From positions 310,001 to 374,000 of the forward strand of contig NZ_BMGA01000003.1 in assembly GCF_014639535.1 (NCBI RefSeq): DNA of 64,000 nt, written 5' to 3'. The notes beneath the pieces are model-generated. The model was not told the origin of the DNA and ran no database searches. It was given only the letters and a program-made list of their open reading frames with translations. The stretch comes from Flavobacterium palustre. Lineage in GTDB: Bacteria > Bacteroidota > Bacteroidia > Flavobacteriales > Flavobacteriaceae. This document shows positions 26,613-36,616 of this stretch, in pieces (the stretch's first letter is position 1; each line of letters starts with the position of its first letter). The position numbers and the translations under genes are program-made.

Positions 26613-27959
26613 ATGACGACTTTAAACGAATTGAATGCAATTTCTCCAATTGATGGAAGATATAGAAATAAAACCCTTTCTTTAGCTCCTTTTTTCTCTG
26701 AAGAGGCTTTAATCAAATACCGCGTATTAGTAGAAATTGAATATTTTATTGCTTTGTGCGAAGTGCCTTTGCCACAATTGAAAAATGTAAACCCGGCTTT
26801 GTTTGAGAGTTTGCGTAATATCTATAAAAATTTCTCTACAGAAGATGCACTTTGGATAAAAGAAACAGAAAAAGTAACCAATCACGATGTTAAAGCCGTT
26901 GAATATTTTATCAAAGATGCCTTTGAAAAATTAGGCTTGTCAGAATACAAAGAATTCATCCACTTCGGACTGACTTCTCAGGACATCAACAATACCGCTA
27001 TTCCGCTTTCAACCAAAGAAGCTTTTGAGAAAGTATATATGCCCTCTTTAATTAATGTCATTGCTAAATTGAAAGAACTGGCTATAGAGTGGAAAGATGT
27101 ACCAATGCTTGCCCGTACCCACGGACAGCCGGCTTCTCCTACCCGTTTAGGAAAAGAAATTGCTGTTTTTGTGGAGCGAATCGAAGAGCAAATGCGTTTG
27201 TTATTCAACATTCCGTTTGCTGCTAAATTTGGGGGAGCAACCGGAAACTACAATGCGCATCACGTGGCTTATCCACAAATTGACTGGAAACAATTCGGGA
27301 CTAAATTCGTAGAAGAAAATCTGGGATTACACCATTCTTTCCCTACAACACAAATTGAACATTACGATCATTTTGCTGCCTTTTTTGATGCTTTAAAAAG
27401 AATCAACACCATTATCATCGATTTAGACCGTGACATTTGGACTTATGTTTCGATGGAATATTTCAAACAAAAAATTAAAGCGGGAGAAATTGGTTCTTCG
27501 GCTATGCCACATAAAGTAAACCCTATTGATTTTGAAAATTCAGAAGGAAACTTAGGAATTGCTAACGCGATTTTCGAACACCTTTCTGCCAAATTGCCTA
27601 TTTCAAGATTGCAACGTGACCTTACCGATAGTACGGTTTTAAGAAACATAGGAGTACCAATGGGACACACCATCATTGCTTTTGAAGCTACTTTAAAAGG
27701 ATTAAACAAATTGTTATTAAACGAAGCTAAATTCCATGAAGATTTAGAAAATAACTGGGCTGTAGTGGCTGAGGCGATTCAAACAATTTTACGTCGTGAG
27801 GCTTATCCAAATCCTTATGAAGCATTAAAAGGTTTAACCAGAACGAACGAAGCGATTACTAAAAAATCAATGCACGAATTCATTGGTACACTAGAGGTTT
27901 CGGATGAAATTAAAGCGGAGTTATTACAAATCACGCCTAGCAACTTTTTAGGAATCTAA
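26613..27959 (+). CDS. purB: adenylosuccinate lyase
   Basis: 448 residues, the normal length for PurB. The fumarase/aspartase superfamily signature GSSAMPHKVNPIDFENSEGN (Ser loop, substrate binding) is intact. TSQDINNTA and ARTHGQPASPTRLGKE are the other two conserved regions, the latter with the catalytic His. It catalyses two steps: SAICAR to AICAR and adenylosuccinate to AMP in purine synthesis. Single gene with promoter and terminator. Confidence 0.96.
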   Translation: MTTLNELNAISPIDGRYRNKTLSLAPFFSEEALIKYRVLVEIEYFIALCEVPLPQLKNVNPALFESLRNIYKNFSTEDALWIKETEKVTNHDVKAVEYFIKDAFEKLGLSEYKEFIHFGLTSQDINNTAIPLSTKEAFEKVYMPSLINVIAKLKELAIEWKDVPMLARTHGQPASPTRLGKEIAVFVERIEEQMRLLFNIPFAAKFGGATGNYNAHHVAYPQIDWKQFGTKFVEENLGLHHSFPTTQIEHYDHFAAFFDALKRINTIIIDLDRDIWTYVSMEYFKQKIKAGEIGSSAMPHKVNPIDFENSEGNLGIANAIFEHLSAKLPISRLQRDLTDSTVLRNIGVPMGHTIIAFEATLKGLNKLLLNEAKFHEDLENNWAVVAEAIQTILRREAYPNPYEALKGLTRTNEAITKKSMHEFIGTLEVSDEIKAELLQITPSNFLGI

Positions 27960-27981
27960 TTAGAAAAAACATATTTCTTTC

Positions 27982-28010
27982 AAAAAGCTATCTTAATCGA
28001 TAGCTTTTTT
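27982..28010 (+). terminator. purB terminator
   Basis: AAAAAGCTATC and GATAGCTTTTT form a perfect stem with a 6-nt loop, then T residues. Confidence 0.85.
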
Positions 28011-28098
28011 TATAATTATGTGTTAATTGCACAACAAAATTGCATAACAAAACTCCTTTTACTATATTTAGCAGAATTGCAATAATAAAGAATAATAT

Positions 28099-30336
28099 AT
28101 GAGTACAGTATCGGCAGTTGCTGAGGCATCACACCATTTAAAACCCTTAATTAGTGATTTAGGTTTAATTCTTATGACTGCGGGAATTGCGGTTTTAATC
28201 TTTAAAAAATTAAAACAACCCTTAGTTTTAGGTTATCTGATTGCCGGTTTTTTAGCAGGAAACCATTTTGATTTTTTTCCTTCTATAAAAGACATTAAGA
28301 GTGTTGAAGTCTGGGCCGAAATAGGTGTTATTATTTTATTATTCAGTTTAGGACTCGAATTCAGTTTTAAAAAATTAATGAAAGTAGGTGGAACTGCCTC
28401 CATAACCGCTATCACCCAAATCATTGCCATGGTACTCATTGGTTATCTGGTGGGAAAATGGTTGGGATGGAAAAATATGGATTGTATTTTCCTGGGAGTT
28501 ATCCTCTCAATTTCATCTACTACCATTATACTTAAAACCTTTGACGAACTGGGTGTTAAAGCGCAACAATTTGCGGGAATTGTAATTGGCTCCCTTATTG
28601 TTCAGGATATTGTTGCCATTTTAATGATGGTATTATTATCAACTGTAGCTGTAAGTCAGCAATTTTCGGGCAGTGAATTGATGTTATCTGTTTTAAAACT
28701 GGGCTTTTTCCTGATTGCTTGGTTTGTAGGAGGCATCTTTTTTATTCCAACTTTATTAAAAAAAACAAAACACTTACTCTCAGATGAAATGATGCTTATT
28801 CTATCTTTAGCCCTATGTCTAATGATGGTCATTTTAGCTTCCAGTGTTGGTTTTTCTCCTGCTTTAGGTGCTTTTATTATGGGCTCCATCATTGCCGAAA
28901 CCACTCATGCCGAACACATTGAACACCTGGTAAAGCCTGTAAAAGATTTATTTGGCGCTGTTTTCTTTGTATCAGTAGGAATGTTGATTAACCCACACAC
29001 CTTATACGAATATGCTCTCCCGGTAATTATATTAACCTTTGTTACTATTTTTGGACAATCTATCAGTTCTACACTCGGAGCCATCATTTCGGGACAACCT
29101 CTAAAACAATCGGTTCAAACAGGAATGAGTCTTTCGCAAATAGGTGAATTCTCTTTTATCATCGCCACCTTAGGAATGACTATGAATGTAACTAGTGGTT
29201 TCTTATATCCTGTGGTTGTTGCAGTATCAGCAGTAACTACTTTCACCACTCCTTTCATGGTTAAAATGGCAGTTCCGTTCTCTAGTTACCTTGAAAAAGA
29301 ATTACCCCGAAAATGGACCAAAAGAATTGCCCGATACAGTACTAATGCTCAGGCTATTCGAACCGTAAGTACCTGGCAGGTGGTAATTAGAGCGCATTTA
29401 CTTCAAATTTTATTACATACTATTATTATTACTTCAGTAATTTTATTGTCTTCTAAATATGTATTGCCTTTAGTAGAGGATTCTAAATTCGGGAACATGA
29501 TAGCGGCATTAATAACCATGGTGGTTATCTCTCCTTTCTTATGGGCTCTTTCACTTCGAAGAGTTGCTGTAAAAGAAGTAGATCAGTTATTTGAAGAAAA
29601 AAAATATCGCGGTCCTATTTTAATGCTTTTCTTTTTCCGAATGGGATTGGCGGTATTTTACATTGGATTTTTATTGAATATCTTTTTCTCTCCTGTAATT
29701 GCTTTTTTTGCTTTGGTATTGGCTATTATAGTTTACTTGTTTTTTCCAAAACAACTACACGAGCAGTACCACAAAATTGAAAGTCATTTCCTAACCAACC
29801 TTAACGATCGAGAAGAAAAGAAAATAGATCGTCGCTATGCCAATTTAACTCCTTGGGATGGACACATGACTACTTTTGAAATTTCAAAAGAATCCAATCT
29901 GGCAGGAAAAACACTTCGTGAAATAAAAATGAGAGAATTAGTGGGAGTTAATATCGCTTACATCAAACGTGGAGAAATTGTAATCCAAATTCCAAATAAA
30001 AATGAACGCTTATTCCCCGGTGATGAAATTTGCGTTATTGGTACTGATGCACAAGTCAAAGAATTTGCTAAGTTTTTGACACAAAACGAAGTTGAAGTTC
30101 CTGAAAAAGTAACTAGCGAAATTATTTTACGTCAAATCGAATTGAATAACGACGATTTTATAGGTGTTAGTGTAGGACAATCAAAACTAAGAGAACGTAC
30201 CCATGGATTATTAGTCGGAATTGAACGAAAAGGACAACGCATTCTTAATCCCGAATCCAATATCATTTTGGAAAAAAATGATTTATTGTGGCTTGTAGGC
30301 GATAAAAAACTAATGTCGGAGATATTCAAAGAGTAA
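28099..30336 (+). CDS. monovalent cation:proton antiporter-2 (Kef-type) with TrkA-C domains
   Basis: 745 residues. About twelve membrane segments (residues ~15-380) of the CPA2 family: QPLVLGYLIAGFLAG, LLFSLGLEFSFKKL, VQDIVAILMMV and PALGAFIMGSIIAET are the recognised helices. A second, shorter membrane block (~435-560) is followed by two soluble TrkA-C-like regulatory modules (~590-660 and ~680-745). No TrkA-N (NAD-binding) domain is seen. Probable potassium or sodium efflux for pH or osmotic control. Monocistronic with a strong terminator. Confidence 0.88.
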   Translation: MSTVSAVAEASHHLKPLISDLGLILMTAGIAVLIFKKLKQPLVLGYLIAGFLAGNHFDFFPSIKDIKSVEVWAEIGVIILLFSLGLEFSFKKLMKVGGTASITAITQIIAMVLIGYLVGKWLGWKNMDCIFLGVILSISSTTIILKTFDELGVKAQQFAGIVIGSLIVQDIVAILMMVLLSTVAVSQQFSGSELMLSVLKLGFFLIAWFVGGIFFIPTLLKKTKHLLSDEMMLILSLALCLMMVILASSVGFSPALGAFIMGSIIAETTHAEHIEHLVKPVKDLFGAVFFVSVGMLINPHTLYEYALPVIILTFVTIFGQSISSTLGAIISGQPLKQSVQTGMSLSQIGEFSFIIATLGMTMNVTSGFLYPVVVAVSAVTTFTTPFMVKMAVPFSSYLEKELPRKWTKRIARYSTNAQAIRTVSTWQVVIRAHLLQILLHTIIITSVILLSSKYVLPLVEDSKFGNMIAALITMVVISPFLWALSLRRVAVKEVDQLFEEKKYRGPILMLFFFRMGLAVFYIGFLLNIFFSPVIAFFALVLAIIVYLFFPKQLHEQYHKIESHFLTNLNDREEKKIDRRYANLTPWDGHMTTFEISKESNLAGKTLREIKMRELVGVNIAYIKRGEIVIQIPNKNERLFPGDEICVIGTDAQVKEFAKFLTQNEVEVPEKVTSEIILRQIELNNDDFIGVSVGQSKLRERTHGLLVGIERKGQRILNPESNIILEKNDLLWLVGDKKLMSEIFKE

Positions 30337-30363
30337 TGCTTCTTCTTTTATCAAATTATAAAG

Positions 30364-30394
30364 TGCCTGAACAAAAAAAGTTCAGGCATTTTTT
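30364..30394 (+). terminator. antiporter terminator
   Basis: TGCCTGAAC and GTTCAGGCA pair perfectly around an A7 loop, followed by a T run. Confidence 0.9.
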
Positions 30395-30567
30395 ATTTTT
30401 TTCTATCGTTTTCTCCAAAAATAAAGTCACTACAGCTATTTTTTGAATTGAAATTTGAGTAAATTTATAGTACCAAGACAATCGTAACAACTGATTTCAT
30501 CTTGCTGTTTCCCATCGGAAATTCTATAATAGCACTAACGGAATAGTAATTCTTAAAACAATTCAAC

Positions 30568-31467
30568 ATGGCATTTATAGACTATTACAAAGTATTAGAA
30601 ATAGACAAAAAAGCAACGGATGCCGAGATAAAAAAAGCATACCGAAAATTAGCCCGTAAGTACCATCCTGATGTCAACCCAAATGACAAAGAGGCTGAAA
30701 AAAAATTCAAAGAAATCAACGAAGCCAACGAAGTCCTTAGCAATCCTGAAAAAAGAAAAAAATACGATGCTTATGGCGAAAACTGGCAACACGCTGCCGA
30801 ATATGAAAAAGCCCATCAGGATCAAAGGTATTACAACCAAAGTCAGCCTCATGAAGATTTTAATGCTTATGGCAGAGATGGCGATGATTATTCTGATTTT
30901 TTCGAATCGCTTTTTGGAAACAGCAGCAGAAGTCGTCGCAGAAATCAACAATACAAAGGTGCCGATTTTAGTACCGAACTAAGTTTAGACTTAAAAGAAG
31001 TTTATAGCACCCACAAACGCACCATTAACATCAACGGTCAGAACATTCGTTTTACCATTCCTGCCGGAGTTGAAAACGGTCAGACTATCAAGATATCCGG
31101 ACATGGCGGCGATGGTATGAACGGAGGCCCTAAAGGCGATTTATACATTACTTTCTCCATAAAAAATCATCCTGATTTTAAACGGGATAAAAACAATTTG
31201 TACACCACCGTTACAATAGATTTATACAAAGCAGTACTAGGCGGCGAAATTACCGTAGCCACCTTTGACGGAAAAGCAAAACTTAAAATAAACCCGGGAA
31301 CACAAAACGGTACCAAAGTAAAATTAAAAGGAAAAGGATTTCCAATTTACAAAGAAGAAGGGCATTTTGGAGATTTATACATTACTTTTCAAATTAAAAT
31401 ACCTACCAATCTTTCTCCCAGAGAACTTGAACTATTTACCGAACTATCTAAACTAAGAACATCATGA
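30568..31467 (+). CDS. DnaJ C-terminal domain protein (CbpA-like co-chaperone)
   Basis: 299 residues. The N-terminal J domain (1-70) has the HPD motif at 33-35. A Gly/Phe/Ser/Arg-rich linker follows, then the two substrate-binding beta domains (~130-295), with no zinc finger between. That architecture is CbpA, not DnaJ. It stimulates DnaK ATPase. The stop overlaps the start of a CbpM-like modulator (ATGA), supporting the assignment. Confidence 0.92.
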   Translation: MAFIDYYKVLEIDKKATDAEIKKAYRKLARKYHPDVNPNDKEAEKKFKEINEANEVLSNPEKRKKYDAYGENWQHAAEYEKAHQDQRYYNQSQPHEDFNAYGRDGDDYSDFFESLFGNSSRSRRRNQQYKGADFSTELSLDLKEVYSTHKRTININGQNIRFTIPAGVENGQTIKISGHGGDGMNGGPKGDLYITFSIKNHPDFKRDKNNLYTTVTIDLYKAVLGGEITVATFDGKAKLKINPGTQNGTKVKLKGKGFPIYKEEGHFGDLYITFQIKIPTNLSPRELELFTELSKLRTS

Positions 31468-31757
31468 ATACCGAAAATTTTATCCCGATAAATACATTAT
31501 GCCAGCATTATAAAGTGGAAATTAACTTTTTTCACAATCTGAATGAAAACGGATTAATTGACATCCAGCTGGTGGATGATATCCAATACATTCACAAAGA
31601 TTCTATTTATGAAATCGAAAAAATAGTACGCATGCACAAAGACCTTGATGTCAATATTGAAGGAATCGATATTGTTCTTAATTTACTTCAAAAAATTGAC
31701 GCTCTGCAAACCGAGTTACACAAGGTTAGAAACCGATTATTGTTATACGAAAACTAA
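31464..31757 (+). CDS. chaperone modulator CbpM-like protein
   Basis: 97 residues. MerR-like helix-turn-helix fold of the CbpM family: [27 protein letters not shown], then [29 protein letters not shown] and a coiled-coil end. In the family it binds the J domain of CbpA and inhibits it. The gene overlaps the CbpA-like gene by 4 nt, so translation is coupled. Function is inferred from family and position. Confidence 0.85.
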   Translation: MNTENFIPINTLCQHYKVEINFFHNLNENGLIDIQLVDDIQYIHKDSIYEIEKIVRMHKDLDVNIEGIDIVLNLLQKIDALQTELHKVRNRLLLYEN

Positions 31758-31862
31758 ATTGAACTTAAACTATCAGGCTAAAAAACTCAAAAAAGCAGGA
31801 AAGCTGAACCGATTATTTTTTATATTTTGGCATCCAAGTAAAAAATAACCAAACCGCTATTA

Positions 31863-34583
31863 ATGAAATCCATAAAACAATCTTTGATTCTATTATTCCT
31901 GTTTTTTTCGTTTATCCAAATCAATGCTGCCAATCCAAATCCTCCCTTCAACCTTAGAAGTTTTGACAAGCAAAACCCTATCGGAACTAATGACAAACCT
32001 TATTTTGGGTGGTATCTAAGCGATCCGGACACTAACGAAATACAATCGGCTTATCAGATTATTATTTCCTCAAGTTTAGCTAAACTGAAAGGAAACAAAG
32101 CGGATATCTGGGACAGCAAAAAAACCAATTCCAGAAAGCAAAATTATATTTATCCCGACAAAATGGTTCTTAAAGCCGCAACTACTTATTACTGGAAAGT
32201 ACGCTGTTGGGACAAAGATGGTAACGTGAGTACTTATTCAACTCCTGCCAATTTCACAACAGGTTTATTAACCAATAGCGATTGGAATTCTGCACAATGG
32301 ATCAAAAGAGATACTAAAGACAACGACGATTTTACTTATTTTAGAAAAAAAACCAATCTGCCTGACAAAATCATCAAAAAAGCAATCACCTACATTTCGG
32401 CCTGTCATAGTTACGAATTGTATGTTAACGGAAATTTTGTGGGTAAAGGATTCAACCACCATTATCCACAATACAGCTATTATAATGCCTGGGATATTAC
32501 TGCCTTATTAAATAAAAATTCCGAAAACCTATTGGCTTGTCTTACGCACTGGTATGGTGGAGGTCAGGGGCGCGCCACAGGAAGCCGAGGTATGATTTTA
32601 AAAACAATTATCGAATACAATGACGGAACTCAAACTGTTATTGGTTCGAACAAATCCTGGAAGCAAACACAAGCTTCGCAATGGATTCAGGGACAACCGC
32701 AACGCAATGGCGAAGGTGTAGGCAGAGTCGAATTTGTAGATAGCCGAAAAAGTATTACTGATTGGAACAAAGTAAATTTAAACGACTCTAACTGGAAAAA
32801 CGCCAGCGAAATTGGTCCCCAGCCTACCGCTCCCTGGACAGCTATTTTACAATCGGACTTAAGCCGTGTCATCGAAAAAGAGATCAAAGCAAAATCAATC
32901 CAAAAACTCGGAAACGGTAAATATATTATTGATTTAGGCAAAATATATGCCGGTAGTTTTAAAATTGCTTTCAACGAACGTGTTGCCGGAGATACTATCA
33001 AAATGCTGGGCGGATATGTTTTAAACAATGACGGAACTGTTTCATCCAAAATAAAACAATCTACCAATTTAAGTTTTAAGTACATTCCAAACGGAAACAA
33101 TTCCATTTTTAATCCAAATGTTTACTTTGGAATGCGTTATTTACAAGTGGATAATGCACCAAACGAACTGAATCAAAACAATGTAAGTTTTATTAGTCGT
33201 CATTTCGAATTAGACTCTTCCAAATCTTCATTCGAGTCTTCAAATGAGATGCTTAATAAAACATGGGAATTGATGACTCACACGCTAATTCTGGGTGCAC
33301 AGGAAAATTTTGTTGACACACCTACCCGGGAAAAAGGGGCTTTTTTATTAGATAGTTGGTCACAGGCGGTTCCTTGTATGAGTGTGATGTATGATCGAAC
33401 AATGAATATGCGTGCCCTAAAAGAATTTCTTGAATCACAAGACCAATATTGGCCTGATGGAAGACTGAATGCTGTTTATCCAAATGTGGATGGAGCAAGA
33501 GACATTCCTGATTTCACCCAATCGTATTTGCTATGGGTTTGGGATTATTATATGCAAACTGGAAATATAGAATTTTTAAAATCTAATTATTCACGCCTGA
33601 AAAAAATTGCCGATTATGTCGATACTTACAAAAATGAAAATACAGGATTAATTCACCAACTAAAAGGTGGAAAAGGTTCTTATGAATTTGGAATTATAGA
33701 CTGGCCCCCTACAATGCGCTATGGCTATGATACCGCTACTGATTCCAGAACAGTTATTGATGCTTATGCTTATGAGGATTTTAATATTCTTTCAAAAATT
33801 GCAGATTTCATTGGCAATACTACTGACAAAATGCTTTATGCCAACAAAGCCGAAGCCATCAAAAAAGCCATTAATACCCATTTAATTAATCAAAACGGAC
33901 TGTATATTGACGGAATTAACAATGATCAAACCGTGAGTACGCATATCTCGCAACATGCTAACATCCTTCCTTATGCGCTAAATATTGTTCCTGAAAACAA
34001 TAAAAAACAAGTCATTGACGAAATCAAAAGACTTAAAATGAGCGTTGGTATGGTTCCTCTGCGTTGGTTACCGGAATCTTTGGGGCTTGCTGATGAAGGA
34101 GCGCATTTGATTGATTTATACACCAATACTGAATGGGATGGCTGGGCTAAAACTATTGCACTTGGAGGAACTGCCACTTGGGAATCCTGGGATGCTAATG
34201 TAAGTGACCAAAGTATGTCGCATCCATGGGGTGCTGTGGGATTATTAGCCATTCAAAACTATATTTTAGGAATAAAAGCTTTAGCTCCTCAACACGAGAA
34301 AATCCAAATCAAACCATTATGGTTTGGAAACAAACTAACCTATGCCAAAGGAAATTATACAACCGATAAAGGCGATATTAAAGTAGATTGGAACTATTCT
34401 AACAACAAATACACTTTAAAAATCAGTGTTCCTAATAACTGTACGGCAAAAGTTTACCTGCCAAAATGTGGCAAAACCGGAAATACGATTAAAATGAACA
34501 ACAAAGAAATCGTAGCTTCCGAAGAAGGAAACTATCTTTATATCGATACAATTGGTTCAGGAGAACACCTTTTGGAAAGATAA
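31863..34583 (+). CDS. alpha-L-rhamnosidase, glycoside hydrolase family 78
   Basis: 906 residues with a signal peptide ending INAANP (~24). An N-terminal Fn3-like region (PFNLRSFDKQNPIG) is followed by two beta-sandwiches, then the (alpha/alpha)6 catalytic barrel from ~440. Markers: QENFVDTPTREKGAFLLDSW, DGRLNAVYPN, and ATWESWDANVSDQSMSHPWGAVG. A C-terminal beta domain ends in SGEHLLER. GH78 releases terminal rhamnose from pectic rhamnogalacturonan or plant glycosides. It has no SusCD neighbour here and stands 20 kb from the pectin operon. Periplasmic or secreted. Confidence 0.9.
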   Translation: MKSIKQSLILLFLFFSFIQINAANPNPPFNLRSFDKQNPIGTNDKPYFGWYLSDPDTNEIQSAYQIIISSSLAKLKGNKADIWDSKKTNSRKQNYIYPDKMVLKAATTYYWKVRCWDKDGNVSTYSTPANFTTGLLTNSDWNSAQWIKRDTKDNDDFTYFRKKTNLPDKIIKKAITYISACHSYELYVNGNFVGKGFNHHYPQYSYYNAWDITALLNKNSENLLACLTHWYGGGQGRATGSRGMILKTIIEYNDGTQTVIGSNKSWKQTQASQWIQGQPQRNGEGVGRVEFVDSRKSITDWNKVNLNDSNWKNASEIGPQPTAPWTAILQSDLSRVIEKEIKAKSIQKLGNGKYIIDLGKIYAGSFKIAFNERVAGDTIKMLGGYVLNNDGTVSSKIKQSTNLSFKYIPNGNNSIFNPNVYFGMRYLQVDNAPNELNQNNVSFISRHFELDSSKSSFESSNEMLNKTWELMTHTLILGAQENFVDTPTREKGAFLLDSWSQAVPCMSVMYDRTMNMRALKEFLESQDQYWPDGRLNAVYPNVDGARDIPDFTQSYLLWVWDYYMQTGNIEFLKSNYSRLKKIADYVDTYKNENTGLIHQLKGGKGSYEFGIIDWPPTMRYGYDTATDSRTVIDAYAYEDFNILSKIADFIGNTTDKMLYANKAEAIKKAINTHLINQNGLYIDGINNDQTVSTHISQHANILPYALNIVPENNKKQVIDEIKRLKMSVGMVPLRWLPESLGLADEGAHLIDLYTNTEWDGWAKTIALGGTATWESWDANVSDQSMSHPWGAVGLLAIQNYILGIKALAPQHEKIQIKPLWFGNKLTYAKGNYTTDKGDIKVDWNYSNNKYTLKISVPNNCTAKVYLPKCGKTGNTIKMNNKEIVASEEGNYLYIDTIGSGEHLLER

Positions 34584-34667
34584 TTCATTTTGAAAAACAA
34601 TAAAAATTCCTTATTTCACAAGAGTTATACAGGTTTTTGAAAAAATATTTTAAAAAAATTTATTTTT

Positions 34668-34683
34668 ATTTGTATATACAAAT
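34668..34683. promoter_or_regulatory. operator-like palindrome 1 upstream of marR gene
   Basis: ATTTGTATATACAAAT is a perfect 16-bp palindrome overlapping the -33 TTTG region. Its centre lies 30 bp upstream of the second one. Confidence 0.65.
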
Positions 34684-34694
34684 AAAAAAAGTGT

Positions 34695-34702
34695 TACATT
34701 TG
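34695..34702 (+). promoter_or_regulatory. -7 element for the marR-nitroreductase-yceI unit
   Basis: TACATTTG matches TAnnTTTG; an upstream TTTG lies at 34669-34672. Confidence 0.6.
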
Positions 34703-34713
34703 TACCAACAAAT
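34698..34713. promoter_or_regulatory. operator-like palindrome 2 over the -7/start region
   Basis: ATTTGTACCAACAAAT has the same ATTTGT / ACAAAT half-sites as palindrome 1 and overlaps the -7 element, so bound repressor would block transcription. Confidence 0.6.
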
Positions 34714-34725
34714 AAAACAACTGGA

Positions 34726-35181
34726 ATGAAAATTGAAGATGAAATAAAAAGTACGGTTGCATTAGACCTTTCGAAAAAAATTATTCTCAATATCATGTAC
34801 ACACAAAATATATTGAGTGAAAAATTTAATGAAGTCTTAAAACCTTATGATTTATCGGGAGAACAGTACAACGTATTGCGAATTCTGAGAGGTCAAAAAG
34901 GTAATCCGGCTAATATGTGTGTCATTCAGGAACGCATGATAGCTAAAACGAGTAATACTACCCGACTGGTTGACAAATTATTATTAAAAGAATTAGTAAC
35001 GAGAAATGTCTGTCCGGAAAACCGAAGAAAAATTGAAGTTTTGATTACGCAAAAAGGATTAGATGTTTTAAGCGAATTAGATCCTAAAGTAATTGAACAC
35101 GAAAATGCTCTGACCAGTAATTTAAGCACTGAAGAGCTAGAACAATTAAACACATTATTAGAAAAATACAGAAATCAATAA
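34726..35181 (+). CDS. MarR family transcriptional regulator
   Basis: 151 residues. The central winged helix covers ~40-105: YNVLRILRGQKGNPANMCVIQERMIAKTSNTTRLVDKLLLKELVTR is the recognition region, and CPENRRKIEVLITQKGLDVLSEL forms the wing. MarR proteins are dimers that bind palindromes and are released by small ligands or oxidation. Two near-identical palindromes sit on its own promoter, so autoregulation is very likely. It is followed 7 nt later by a nitroreductase and then YceI, which it probably controls. Confidence 0.9.
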   Translation: MKIEDEIKSTVALDLSKKIILNIMYTQNILSEKFNEVLKPYDLSGEQYNVLRILRGQKGNPANMCVIQERMIAKTSNTTRLVDKLLLKELVTRNVCPENRRKIEVLITQKGLDVLSELDPKVIEHENALTSNLSTEELEQLNTLLEKYRNQ

Positions 35182-35188
35182 TAAAATC

Positions 35189-35821
35189 ATGAGCAAATTT
35201 ATAGAACACCAAAATTGGAGATACGCAACAAAGAAATTTGATGCTGCAAAAAAAATATCAAAAGAAGATTTAAATATATTGAAAGAAGCCATTCGATTAA
35301 GTTCTTCTTCTTATGGATTACAACCTTACAAAGTAATCATTGTTGAAAATCCTGAATTAAGAGCCAAAATTCAACCGGCTGCCTGGGGACAATCTCAAAT
35401 TGTTGAGGCTTCTCATCTGATTATTTTTGCTAATGAAACGCAACTGGACGAACAACACATTGACGATTACATTACGAACATTAGTGAAACAAGAAACATT
35501 CCTGTTGATTCATTATCCGGATATTCTGATTTCATGAAAGCAAAAATCCTGACACTTCCTCAGGAGACTAAAAATATCTGGACTGCAAAACAAACCTATT
35601 TAGCCTTAGGAAACCTGTTGAATGCAGCAGCCGAATTAAAAATTGATGTCACTCCAATGGAAGGTTTTGTTCCTGAACAAGTAAACGAAATTTTAGGTCT
35701 AGAAAAACTGGGATTAAACACTTCGCTTATCGCAACATTGGGTTACAGACACGAAGAAGATGCAACTCAGCATTATAAAAAAGTAAGAAAATCACAAGAA
35801 GAATTATTTATCACTCTATAA
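35189..35821 (+). CDS. NAD(P)H-dependent oxidoreductase, nitroreductase family
   Basis: 210 residues. RYATKKFDAAKKISKEDLNILKEAIRLSSSSYGLQPYKVIIV is the FMN-binding N-terminus of NfsB-like nitroreductases, and TPMEGFVPEQVNEILGL with LATLGYRHEEDATQ is the C-terminal part. It reduces nitro or quinone compounds with NAD(P)H and FMN. It lies between MarR and YceI in a tight cluster, so a role in response to an electrophile or quinone ligand of MarR is plausible. Cytoplasmic. Confidence 0.87.
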   Translation: MSKFIEHQNWRYATKKFDAAKKISKEDLNILKEAIRLSSSSYGLQPYKVIIVENPELRAKIQPAAWGQSQIVEASHLIIFANETQLDEQHIDDYITNISETRNIPVDSLSGYSDFMKAKILTLPQETKNIWTAKQTYLALGNLLNAAAELKIDVTPMEGFVPEQVNEILGLEKLGLNTSLIATLGYRHEEDATQHYKKVRKSQEELFITL

Positions 35822-35850
35822 TTATTAATCAAAATTTAAATTAAACAAAA

Positions 35851-36417
35851 ATGAAAAATTTAAAAACAATTGCACTTGCATTATTCGTAGCTGTAGCTAG
35901 TATTTCAGTAAACGCACAAACTAAAAAAATTGACGCAAAAGCTTCTACTATCAAATGGGTAGGTAAAAAAGTAACAGGAGAACACTCCGGAACTGTAAAC
36001 TTTAAAGATGGAGCTGTAGTATTTAAAGGAAAGAAATTAGTTGGTGGTACTTTTACTGTGAACATGACTACACTTACTGCTACTGATTTAACTGGTGAAT
36101 ACCAACAAAAATTAGACGGTCACTTGAAAGCTGACGATTTCTTCGGAACAGATAAATTCCCAACAGCTACTTTAGTAATCAAAAAAATTGGAGCAAAAGC
36201 TAAAGATGTTTATGCTGTAACTGCTGATTTAACTATCAAAGGAATCACAAAACCGGTTAATTTTGAACTTGCTGTAAAAGGAAACACTGCAACAACTGCA
36301 TTTAAAGTGGACAGAACGAAATATGACATTAAATACGGTTCAGGAAACTTTTTCCAAGGTTTAGGAGACAAAACTATCTATGATGATTTTGAATTAGCTG
36401 TTGCTTTGAAATTCTAA
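35851..36417 (+). CDS. YceI family protein, copy 1
   Basis: 188 residues with a signal peptide (1-22, SVNAQ). The lipocalin-like YceI barrel is marked by ASTIKWVGKKVTGEHSGTVNF, LEGHLKADDFF-type (here LDGHLKADDFFGTDKFPTATL), and DRTKYDIKYGSG near the end. The family binds polyisoprenoids such as ubiquinone-like tails in the periplasm. Last gene of the MarR operon, followed by a strong terminator. Copy 2 lies 200 nt downstream with about half identical residues by eye. Confidence 0.9.
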   Translation: MKNLKTIALALFVAVASISVNAQTKKIDAKASTIKWVGKKVTGEHSGTVNFKDGAVVFKGKKLVGGTFTVNMTTLTATDLTGEYQQKLDGHLKADDFFGTDKFPTATLVIKKIGAKAKDVYAVTADLTIKGITKPVNFELAVKGNTATTAFKVDRTKYDIKYGSGNFFQGLGDKTIYDDFELAVALKF

Positions 36418-36441
36418 TCCAGATTACCATTTTACTTAGAC

Positions 36442-36475
36442 AACCCCGGCATTTTTTGCCGGGGTTATTTTTTTA
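36442..36475 (+). terminator. terminator of the marR operon
   Basis: AACCCCGGCA and TGCCGGGGTT form a perfect GC-rich stem with a T5 loop, followed by A then T residues. Confidence 0.9.
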
Positions 36476-36541
36476 TTCCTATTTCAATACCCAACAGTAC
36501 TTTTATTACTCGTTTTACTTCAAAATCTTGCACTTTTATTG

Positions 36542-36549
36542 TAACTTTG
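36542..36549 (+). promoter_or_regulatory. -7 element for YceI copy 2
   Basis: TAACTTTG matches TAnnTTTG, 67 nt before the ATG. Confidence 0.45.
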
Positions 36550-36616
36550 AGAAAACGAACATCTTACACCAATACCAGAAAACCCAAAATTAGTACTAAC
36601 CTAAACCATACATAAA

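Noticed and set aside
30649-30951. Long antisense reading frame opposite the CbpA-like gene
   Set aside because: It is the complement of a well-supported J-domain gene, with Ile/Phe-rich composition and no start context; a shadow frame.
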